A stretch of 64,000 nt of DNA from positions 17,879,050 through 17,943,049 of the forward strand of contig JAOANR010000003.1 of NCBI GenBank assembly GCA_030278955.1, written 5' to 3'. Shown piece after piece: positions 21,515 to 30,984 of the stretch (positions are counted from its first letter, which is position 1; the number at the start of each line of letters is the position of its first letter). The translations under genes were made by a program, and so were the position numbers. The notes under the pieces were generated by a model that worked only from the letters and a program-made list of their open reading frames with translations, was not told the origin of the DNA and ran no database searches. Source of the DNA: Hygrophila difformis. Its lineage: Eukaryota > Streptophyta > Magnoliopsida > Lamiales > Acanthaceae.

Positions 21515-22038
21515 ACTTTGGTATGCCAGGATCTAATAATGATATTAATGTGTTAGAAAGATCTCATCTTTTTACTGATCTTGCTAGAGGAATTGCTCCA
21601 CCGGCACATTATGTCATCCAAGGAAAATGGGCAACACTTGTGAAAACAATTCAGGATCCCCGAACACAAAAAAAGAAATTTTTTGCAATGAAACAGGAGG
21701 CATGTAGAAAAGATGTCGAGCGAGCATTCGGAGTTCTTCAAAGTCGATTTGCAATTGTAGCCAATCCAGCCCGTTTTTTGAACAAAGATGTTTTGCATGA
21801 TATAATGGCAGCATGCATTATTATACATAATATGATAATTGAAGATGAAAGGGATCTTGAAGTGTCTATTGATGATGCAAGAGAAGTTCCGATCCCCGAC
21901 GTTGAAGTGGTAGATGAAGAAACTGATCAGTTCCAAGCATTTCTTACCCGATTTAGAAAAATCAAAGATAAAGATGCTCATTTTGCCCTTCGTAATGCTT
22001 TGATTGATCATTTATGGGAAGAATTTTCAAATTCTTAG
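21503..22038 (+). pseudogene. Harbinger transposase C-terminal half (DDE_4)
   Basis: Starts within DLWIWHAYFGMPGSNNDINVL (second catalytic Asp in SNND) and continues through VIQGKWATLVKTIQDPRTQKKKFF, RKDVERAFGVLQSRF (catalytic Glu) and MAACIIIHNMIIEDER, ending at a stop at 22038. The N-terminal half with the first Asp is missing; upstream sequence is already ORF1 on the other strand. The open part is uninterrupted, so the deletion may be fairly recent. It cannot transpose itself. Confidence 0.87.
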
Positions 22039-22460
22039 AGTATTGTATTGTCAATTTTATATTAAATAAATTTATGGTTTGCGTTTTTTTTTTTTTGAGT
22101 TTGTATAGTAAATTGTTGAATATTGATTAGATTATAAAAAAATAAAACTTTATTAAATAACTTAAAAATAATATAAAATTAAACAAAAAATAAAAATGTC
22201 TTTAAAAAAATAATTATAAAATTTAAATATAATATATATATTTAAATATAAACAATATATTAATTTGATAGATAAAAATTAAATGAATAGTAAAAAGAAT
22301 CAAAATGGAATATTCTTAAATAGAGGGAAATTTAGAGTTGATTGTTGGAGATGAAAAGTAAAAAACTGTAAACTGGACTGGAAAATAGAGTATAGTTGAC
22401 TGGGAAATAGAGTTTATTGCTGGAGATGGCCTAAAGAACAAAAAAATATGGAGGTAGTAT

Positions 22461-22759
22461 ATGTTTGTTAAGAGCTTTTGACCCTTAACACTAACCTTTA
22501 TCTTTGTCCTTATTTTGTACAGATGTAGTATGACATAAAAAAATGTCCATTGATTTCTATGTTCCAATTTGAGGAAAATGCATCCTACCATAAGAGTAAG
22601 TAGTTCGAGCATATACGAATCCCCGGACGACGATATGGACTGGAAATACAATCGATAAGAGAGAAGGATATGGAGTTTAGTTAATGACAACCCCTTTATC
22701 TTACTTCAATATCATGTTATGTAGTCTCATAATTTTGATTTTAAACGATGTTGTCGTCA
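22461..22759. other. Non-coding, nothing recognised
   Basis: AT-rich sequence without gene or clear repeat. Confidence 0.45.
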
Positions 22760-22771
22760 TATAACTAATTT

Positions 22772-22868
22772 TTTTGGCGATCCCATACCACATTAAGCCC
22801 AAAAGTAATCCTCAAGTATCTGATAGACATTGAAAGGTTGACTATGAAAATAAATGACATTCAAATCG
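22772..22868 (-). mobile_element. SINE, 5'-truncated copy
   Basis: Minus-strand 3' part of the SINE family seen at 50645-50829 and elsewhere (complement of GGCGATCCCATACCACATTA). Flanked by a perfect 12-bp duplication TATAACTAATTT (22760-22771 and 22869-22880). The tRNA-like head is lost. Confidence 0.75.
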
Positions 22869-22880
22869 TATAACTAATTT

Positions 22881-23763
22881 ACATATATATAATTTTAAAA
22901 TTGATTAAAATACATATTAGGGTTGACTAATTCTATATCATTATTTCAAATTTGTAGATGATGTATTCATATTTTAATAGCTTTGTTTTGTTACTGGGAT
23001 AACTCGTATTACCCAGTGCCCAATGGGCGGAAATGTGGAAGTTGTGAATAAAAAATCGAATTTAACAAATAAAATAGTTCAATTTTATTATGTGGATGTT
23101 AAAAAAAAAAATTACATTCCCCAAGCTCCTAAAACTGATTTATGCATTGCATGTATATATTGTACAACAACCGAGCAATAGACAATATGCCACTACCAAT
23201 AATATATATTACAATTTAGTGTCTTAAAAAAATACAATACTATAAACAATAGTGAAGGAAAAAGAAAATTAAAAATAAAAGATAAAAGACTATTTACTCA
23301 CGGCTCTAATGCAATACATAGGCAAATGAACTATATAAAATCAAAATTCACAGTTGCACACGGTAATTGATTATTAATATTGATTCACCCTAAGGTCTTG
23401 AGAAATTAGAAATTTCACAAAGAGGTAAATATTTCTAAATTAAATTAGAAAAATATAAGAAAATACTCTTGTGAATTAAATTTAGAAATGATTATGCAAA
23501 AAAAAATTATTAAATGTACCGTCATCACAATTTCATAATGATATGATTTTGTGGGATGTATAAGCATAGTTTGATCAATTATGCAATTTATATAAGTTAG
23601 TTAATCTATATAATACAAATATTTGTTATCCAATGATGAATATATATCAATCTATGAAGTAAACAAATATAATTTCAATTTATAAATTTTGAAATTATAT
23701 TTAAATTATAAAATAATGTCAACCCATAAAGTTTTTGTTATACATATTTGGTAGTACTTTTTA
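22881..23763. other. AT-rich non-coding stretch
   Basis: At 23003-23030 ACTCGTATTACCC and the palindrome GCCCAATGGGC resemble a worn Helitron 3' end, but CTRR is absent. Otherwise nothing seen. Confidence 0.4.
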
Positions 23764-24345
23764 CTAGAATTTTTTGCCCGCTGCGCAAGGGCGGTTTGCT
23801 CCTAACTTCATAGGTAAACAAAATCAAGAATTTTTGTGGCATTGTTATAGTTAAAAGTGTTCTTGTGCACCCGTTTATAGCATAACAGATTTCAAACATT
23901 TTAATTTATTTCTTAGATCTAAAAACAACATATATAGAGGATGTAGTTCTACAGGTTCAAGCAACATATATAAAAATGACATTGATGAGATCCAAATAAA
24001 CATGTATGGATGAGAACTCTTTTCAAATACAAAATATGATTATAGATTTCATTACAATTCAGCATAGCTGAAAGATAAAGAGCCACAGAGGGCAGCCAAT
24101 AATCATTGTATATCAAATAATAAAAGTCAGTCCCTTTGAAGTTAAAAATATGTATTCCTTTCAATTTCATTTTCTCATGGTCAACAAAAATATGAATGGA
24201 ACAACTATTGAGCTCTGAACACCCTTTTCAATATCTCAAAGCAAAGATGCAGCGACATTACATACGAAATTGCAGTTCAGATGGTTGAAATATATAAGAA
24301 TAAGTGTATGATGTATTGTGTGGAGAGAGTGTTCACACAAAAGAT

Positions 24346-24525
24346 ATCATTCTATTTTTTTTATTAAGATCGAGAACCCTTAGGCATGTTGTTGCTTGTT
24401 GGGGAGACATTCTATATTTTATTAAGATCGAAAACATTTAGGCATGCTGCTTGTTGTGTACACATTCTATCTTTTATTAAGATTGAAAATATTTAGGCAT
24501 GTTGCTGCTTTTGTGGAGGCATTTG
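24346..24525 (+). repeat. Three tandem copies of a 55-65 bp unit
   Basis: Units share CATTCTAT, TTTATTAAGAT, AAAA(C/T)ATTTAGGCATG and TGCTT; starts are at about 24348, 24407 and 24468. Copy lengths differ slightly. No coding meaning seen. Confidence 0.75.
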
Positions 24526-25114
24526 CTCATCCCTCCCTAGTGCATAATGTGAAGTCCCTAGTGTTTAAGTTGGATCTTTTTCCTATAAATAGAATTTGTG
24601 AGCACAAATATAATTAGGTTAAAGTGAACAGTGTAGATGTATTGCACCTGCTGGCTGCTACGACATCAATTTCCATAATGGATTATCTACAATTTATAGT
24701 TGAACTATTAATTATTTACTTTACAGTATGAAATCTAAATGGTCCAGCAGGATCCTCATCTGTCAACTTTTTTATTGTGTTTCTGGGGTGGCAGTAAGAT
24801 TGGAACATGATATGTTCCATAACCAGTGAACAATAGATATTATTGGATATATGATATATATAAGAAAGAACACATATAAACACACCTATATTGGGTGGGA
24901 TTCACCGAACAATGGGGAAATATGGTCGGCATATTGAAACGTGGATTATAATTCACAATATCTTCTTGTAAATTGTAAGCTAATCAACAGGGGAAGAAGG
25001 TCAAAAAAATGTGCAAGAGTAAATCCTTAGGCAGTAAGAGATAATTGTTCTCCGCAAATAAAATTAGAAACCATGGGCTAAAAAACTAAAAGGGCATAAT
25101 CTCAAACATTAAAA

Positions 25115-25226
25115 GATGATTGATCATTTGTAACCATATAACATAGACTATAGGCACGAAACATAAAACTTTTGATCATTTGTATCCATATAATATAGAC
25201 TATAGGCACATGCACGCAACATAAAT
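25115..25226 (+). repeat. Tandem duplication of about 56 bp
   Basis: TTGATCATTTGTAACCATAT to GGCACGAAACATAAA is followed by TTGATCATTTGTATCCATAT to GGCACATGCACGCAACATAAA. Confidence 0.75.
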
Positions 25227-25899
25227 TAAATCAAATTCTTGTTTTCAGTTTAGCGGCTCTAAGTTACATGTTTTTGACATTCTCCCCCACAAATACACAT
25301 CATGCTGTTTATTTTTATTTTTAAAAAAAAAAAGAAAAGAAGAAAATCTCTTAGGGATACAAACAACAAATTAGAGAGAAAATGAATTATTTAATTTTTT
25401 AGAAGCTAAATATTTTTATACGCTCACACAGGTTTTATTAGGTGATGTGAGAATCATAGATATGTTTATGTCAAATTACAGGTAAAACCTTGAGTAGATA
25501 TGTTTTAAGGAGATTTAAAATGCATAAATTTTAAATTTAATAAGGACAATACAGTCCGTACAATCGAAATAATATCCAGAATTTATTATGTTGATAGAGT
25601 ATCATGTGGAACTACTTAGGTAGAGATGATTATGTAAGAAATATGTATATAATCACCTTGTCATCCTTTGTTACGGCCATTGAATCATTTATTTCCTAAT
25701 ACTGTCCCATATAGACTATCCCAATGATTCTTCAATCATACTTGTTGTTATTGAGTAAATTCAAACTATCATATTTCATTGTATTCGTCATTCGTCAGAA
25801 TCTGTATGGGAGTTAAAAATATGTTCATAAGTGGATTCCAATGATGTGAAAGATTGCATAGACTGTTAATTTCAGAAGCAATTTCAAGATAAACAAAGA

Positions 25900-26667
25900 A
25901 GGAAGGGCATCTTTATATTTAAATCCTCCTCGAGGGAATAGGGGTTGCTTCAGAAAGAGTAATAAGGGGTTTTTGGGGAGAGAGTAATTAGAAAGAGCTG
26001 TTCGTATTGTTATTTATGTGGAATGGATTGGTTTCCAACTTGCTGAGTTCTTTTTAGAACACGATTTGATTCCTTGAGAGAACACATATGGACAGATCCT
26101 TAATTCCTCTTAGCCGTTTCATTCATTCTCCTTTCCATTGCCTGGCCCTGTTCTTCTTTTCTGTCAGGCCCTTTGAATCGATGCATTGGTGTTGAATATT
26201 AGTTGCAGGGGAGATGTGAAGTTTGTAATAGGTGTATGGAATGCCATAGTGACTCACTACCTAGTTGATGAAGTGTTGGGTGCATCCTTGAACTCCGCTA
26301 CTGAGATTGGTATCTCTGCTGCTGAAGACACAAGACATGTTTGCTGCCAATTAGGGATCAATGGGCTAGAAGGGGCGCAAAAAATGAAGGTTCAATGGAA
26401 GTGTGGTTTTCACTCTGGGCAGAGATGAAGAAGTGCATAAGACAGAGGGTGCTCTCATTGTGGGTCGGTGGCCTGATTAAGTCTTGAGATTTATCTGATG
26501 TAGGCTTTGTGTATGCGTTAATAATGTGGTATGTTGTATTTGCTTTGACTGTGTTAGTTTCTGTAGTGTTGTCTCTCAAAGGTGGTAAGATGTTGTATGT
26601 GATTTGACTGTGCCTACCTCGGTTTTGCGCCGTGGGAATAAAATACTAATGTTTCGTCTCAAAAAAA
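25900..26667 (+). mobile_element. LINE 3'-end relic
   Basis: The end GGAATAAAATACTAATGTTT followed by CGTCTCAAAAAAA resembles the 3' end of the LINE at 27549-35838 (GGAATAAAAAGGTTATCTTT then GCCTCAAAAAA). The G/T-rich upstream DNA resembles that LINE's 3' UTR style. The 5' limit is a guess. Short open frames here (such as 26186-26428) look non-coding. Confidence 0.4.
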
Positions 26668-27556
26668 TCCTCCTGAGAGCTTATAATATTATGCATGTTT
26701 TAAATGTTATGCACGTTTCGATGCACATAAGGACTATATTCGATAGTCATATAATTAACACTTTAGGTTTTCACCTTTTTCTTGATAATATATTAGCAAA
26801 TGACATCGTAAAATCTAAATATTAATTTTTTTTACCTTTAGGTTTTTCATCTTTTTCTTAGTGATATATCATCAAATGATATCGTAAAATCGAAAATTAA
26901 ATTTTTTTTGAATTTTTTGAGAAACTTATAAAATACGAAATTCTAGATTATGTTCATAATAAGAAATAAAAATTCATTACTTAACATTATATTATTCGTT
27001 TATTAAAATTATTTTTATGATAAAAATTATATTTAAAAATTAAACCTGATACCAAAAATCAGGGTTAAAATTTAATTAAATTTTTAAAATGGATTATAAT
27101 TTCTTATTAACTATATATTTTGATAAATTACATAAAGTATACAGAAAGATTTTCTTATACTAACAAATATATTTATTATCTAATATAATATATTGGTTTA
27201 ACTAAATTCGTTAAAAATATCAAATATATTATAATTTATTTTCAATTTATATATTTTTAAAATATATGGAAAGATTTTCTCTAGATTTTTCTATACTAAC
27301 AAATAGATTTATTATCTAAATATAGAATATTGAAAAGGTTGATGACGTGGCATGTAGGATGATTCAGCGCTGATGTGTAATTTTTTTGGATGACTATACG
27401 TTTCTTGATGATTAATCAGCATTTACGTGCAAACCTAAGACATAATTACTGTATAAACCTTAAAATTTAAAAATGTAGAAGTATATTTAATAAGGACAAT
27501 ACAGTCTACGCATGCCAAAAAGTATTCAGGATTTATTATATAGATAGATTCATAAC

Positions 27557-29656
27557 ATGAGCTCGGGTAGAGGGGATCCGGGGAACTCGTTAGGAAACGG
27601 GGATGATGCTGGGGGATCTAAGGTTCGTAATCAAATGGTTGGAGTATACATTGGTAATATTCCGGTGAATACTCCGATCAGTCATCTGCTAAAGGAAATA
27701 AGGGGTGTGGCTAAGGTGGGAAAGTGGTTCATTCCGACTAGAAAGTGGGTGGAAATGGGTCACAAATTTGGATTTTTTAGATTCCATAGCAAAGGGGAAG
27801 CGGAGAAGGTAATCGAATGGATGAATGGAAGAGTTGTGGAGGAAAGAAAACTGGTAGCAAACTGGGCGGTTCCCAGTAGGAGGTTCACGGACATGAAAAA
27901 CGGGACGAGGATCGTGAAAAGAAGACCTCATCTAGGTCGGAAAGAGGGGCAGTTGGTGGCGAACACATCGGCAAGGGGCCGTGATACATTCAAAGGTGCC
28001 TGGAGAGACGGCCGTACATATGCCGAAGTTATGGTCGGAAGCAGGGCGAGGAATATGGAAAACGAGAAGGGGAGGAACAACACTGTGGTAAGATTGGAGG
28101 AGGACACCAAGGTCACAAGGTGGCTGAGTAAAGCAGCTGTAGTGGAAGTTCAGAAACTGGAGCTACTCACTAAATTCCAAGATTGGTTGTATAAGGAACA
28201 TTCGGATTGCATGGAGGTGATTTATAGTGGGGGTCTGTCAGTGGTGGCAGTTTTGTTAATGAAGAAAGCAGAGACAAGTTCTTGAAAGACCAGGGAGATG
28301 GTGAATTTATTACAAGCAAAAAGAAGTGGACGCATGAATTGGTTACCAGAAATCAGCTAGTATGGGTGTGCTTTTTTGGTTTACCATTCTCGGCTTGGAG
28401 GGAGGACAATTTCCAGAAATTGGTGGAAGGATGGGGGAAAATGGAGGCAGTGGACAGTGATACTAGGGGGAGAAAGAGACTCGACAGAGCTAGGGTTTTG
28501 GTCGATCTAATGGTCAATGCTACTATTCCATTAAAGGTGCAAACCTCACTGGGAAATGAGAATTATGAAGTGAGGGTGGTACCAAATTTTTGTGAAAAAG
28601 TGGTCATAGAAGATGATCCAGAGCCGGACGAACGGGGGGGGGGGGGGGGGGTTGGCCGGAGGAGAAGGCAGGAATGGAGGATGGCGGCGACTCGCCGATC
28701 ATGGCGCATAGTGGGAGGTCCTGGCCCGATGTACATGGGGAAGCGGAAAGGTCGAGTGAAGGGGTGCATGGGGCAGTCCAAAATTTGAAACAAACGGCAG
28801 TAATTGAACAACATTCATTTACAGTTTGTTCCAACGGACATAGAGGCATGCAGAGAGGTAATGATGATAAGTTAGTGGGCTACAATTTTAATTTGGGCCT
28901 AGAAAGGGAAAGGGATTGTAACTATGAATTGGGCCTACAAAGGGTAAAGGAAAACAATTGGGTTGAAGAAGGTAATCAGAATAAGAAGATTAGTGAGGTA
29001 GAAGCGGTTGGCCCACGAGACACTACTGGCCCAATTATGGTTACTGAAGTTCTGAATTTGGGAGACCGATCTAGGGTCGATACATTCCATGGAGACAAAA
29101 CCAAATGGGGAACAAGAGTGAACGGGGATAGAAGAGGGGGTGAGAGTTCTGCTTCGGAGATCGCTGGTGTTTGTAACGAGGTAAGAGGATCTATTTCCGA
29201 GATGGGGGATGCGAGAGTTAACTGTGACAAGGAGTGTCATGGAGTGGAGGAAGTTGATATGGTGCCGGAGTCAGATTTAGAGGAGGGTAGTAGCCAAGTT
29301 CCTGGAGGGAGGCGAATTCTGGAGGAAATGGAGGATATTAGGAGGGCGGAGGTCGAACTTGCGGAAGTGATTCGAGGCAGGCTGGGGACGGGCAAGAAGA
29401 GTAGGCGGAGAGGCAATGGTGTGGTTCAGCAAAGCGGGGGGGGGGAAGGATCCTATCTGTTCGGGCTTCGGGCGGGGGGGAGATGTTCGCCCCATTACAA
29501 TTCATGACTTTCAAGGGAAATAAGGGAGTCAAAGTGGTGGAATATGCAGAGGTGGCGGAAACTCTAGCCCTTGCGGATAGATTGGGGTTAGGATGCTTGG
29601 TTGGAAGAAAGGAGGCCCTGGAAAGAATAAGAGAGGAGGTGGAGAGCGAAACTTGA
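27557..29656 (+). pseudogene. LINE ORF1 protein (RRM-like, Gag-type), frameshifted
   Basis: Starts at an ATG at 27557. An N-terminal RRM-like fold is visible (VYIGNIPVNTPISHLLKEIR ... KFGFFRFHSKGEAEKVIEWM), as in plant L1 ORF1 RNA-binding proteins. Frame changes occur near 28283, at an 18-base G run (28634-28651) and at a shorter G run near 29438. The last piece (29504-29656) reads to EALERIREEVESET and a stop 41 bases before ORF2. The middle and C-terminal parts are charged and low in recognisable motifs; no zinc knuckle is seen. Two of the breaks coincide with G homopolymers, so slippage or sequencing error may be involved. Confidence 0.82.
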
Positions 29657-29697
29657 AAGGCTCTGAGCTTGTTAGTTGTGTATGAGATTGTTACTCA

Positions 29698-30984
29698 ATG
29701 AAGATTATATCCTGCAATGCTAGAGGGTTGAATGGGGGAGTGAGGAGAAGGGCAATGTTGAGGTTGTGTAAAAAGAATCGTCCGACCGTTTTGTGTATAC
29801 AGGAAACAAAGATGAGCGAGATCCGAGACAGATTAGTATGTAGATTATGGGGATCTTCGGGGTGTCATTTTTCATATCAACCAGCTATTGGGAATGCTGG
29901 GGGTTTGTTGATGGTCTGGGATTCTAGCTACGCTTCTTTTCAGGTGGTAGAACAAGACCATAGATATATATGGGTGAAAGGTACAATCGGGGGAATTGAT
30001 GGGATAATAAATCTGTGGTGCATTCACGCTCTTAATGATAGGCGTGAAAGAAGGGAGTTTTGGGAGTTAATTTCACAGAAGAGCGATACAGGAAATGGAG
30101 AAGCTTGGTGCTTTACAGGGGACTTCAATGCGGTGTGTTGGGAAGGGGAGAGAGTAGGGGCGAGTGACGATGGGGGTTCGACAAGGGAGTTTCGGGAATT
30201 CGTGGACAGGCTGGGGCTTGTTGATCTGCCGTTAAGGGGGGGACAATTCACTTGGGTTGGGAGGGGTGGCAATGCTTGTAGTAAGCTGGACAGATTTTTG
30301 ATCACACCCGACTGGCTTTGTTTGGATAGAGAGGTGGTCCAGAAGAGGTGTGAAACGGTTCTGTCAGATCATTATCCGGTGTGTTTGGAGGTAGGGGGGA
30401 AAGACTGGGGGCATAAACCGTTCCGGTTCTATAGCTACTGGATAGATGACAGAGAGTTCATAGAATTAGTTAAAGCGGCGTGGGAGACTAATTGGGGGCA
30501 GAGGGGTAGCAATTTAGGCAGGCGGCTGAGGGTGCTTAAATCGAAAATTAGGGACTGGGATGGGTATGGAGCAAAGGAATTAGACTCGCATATTAAACAG
30601 CTTCAAGTGGATATTAGTGGTTTGGAGGAGTTGATTCAGGGGGGCTGCACGGAGGAGTCAGTGAAAGAAGAATGGATTGGTAAGAAGAGGGATTTAAAAT
30701 GCTTATTACTTGCTGAAGAGAGGCGATGGTTTCAAAAATCAAGGGCCCGATGGGTCAAGGAGGGAGACCTAAACACTCGGTATTTTCATGCAATTGCCGG
30801 ACTTAATCGGAGGAGAAACCATATTGGAGCTATCACGGTGAATGGAGAAACATATGAGGAGCCGAGAGATATTAAAAACCAGGCTGTGCTGCACTTTAAG
30901 ACTCTCTTCAACTCGAGTTCACAGGTGCTGTTCCAACCGGATAATATTGACATGACTAGATTACAGGAGACAGGGAGTGGATGA
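29698..30984 (+). pseudogene. LINE ORF2, endonuclease part
   Basis: An ATG at 29698 opens an exonuclease/endonuclease/phosphatase (APE-type) domain: SCNARGLNGGVRRR, CIQETKMS (catalytic Glu), GDFNAV, QFTWVG and SDHYPVCLEV (catalytic His). It nicks target DNA for target-primed reverse transcription. A linker with RWFQKSRARWVKEGDLNTRYFH and RRNHI, typical of plant LINEs, follows. The frame is lost at about 30980 just before RT and continues in another frame. Confidence 0.9.

Larger units (their letters stand above)
20070..22431. mobile_element. PIF/Harbinger transposon, internally deleted
   Basis: 2362 bp with terminal inverted repeats GAGCAACTCCAGCAAG (20070) and, inverted, GGCCATCTCCAGCAAT (ending 22431), flanked by TAA on both sides (20067-20069, 22432-22434). 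PIF/Harbinger elements make 3-bp TAA/TTA duplications. It carries divergent remnants of both expected genes, ORF1 (minus) and transposase (plus). The transposase lacks its N-terminal part, so the copy is non-autonomous. Confidence 0.9.
19833..22456. mobile_element. Stowaway-like MITE, copy 2, split by a Harbinger element
   Basis: Begins TA|CTCCCTCCGTATTTG (19831-19843) and runs to 20066. The 3' end ATATGGAGGTAG resumes at about 22445 after the PIF/Harbinger insertion at 20070-22431. Without the insertion the length is about 260 bp, as in copy 1. Confidence 0.7.
23764..27548 (-). mobile_element. Helitron region, non-autonomous, probably nested copies
   Basis: On the minus strand a Helitron-like 3' end (hairpin GCCC...GGGC then TTCTAG|T) lies at 23764-23795. 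Two 5'-end-like sequences lie at 25598 (TCTATCAACATAATAAATTC) and 27548 (A|TCTATCTATATAATAAATCC). The 150 bp inside each 5' end are similar (TTAATAAGGACAATACAGTC). One 3' end is therefore shared or one is missing. No Rep/helicase coding is seen. The inside includes tandem repeats and a LINE 3' relic. Confidence 0.55.

Noticed and set aside
20574..22038. Host Myb-like gene and HARBI1-like gene
   Set aside because: Both lie between PIF/Harbinger TIRs with a TAA duplication and are partial, so they are transposon genes.
23003..23030. Second Helitron 3' end
   Set aside because: Has a palindrome (GCCCAATGGGC) but ends CGAG, not CTRR; kept only as a possibility.
26186..26428. 80-codon frame as a host gene
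   Set aside because: No recognisable domain, and it lies in LINE 3'-UTR-like sequence.
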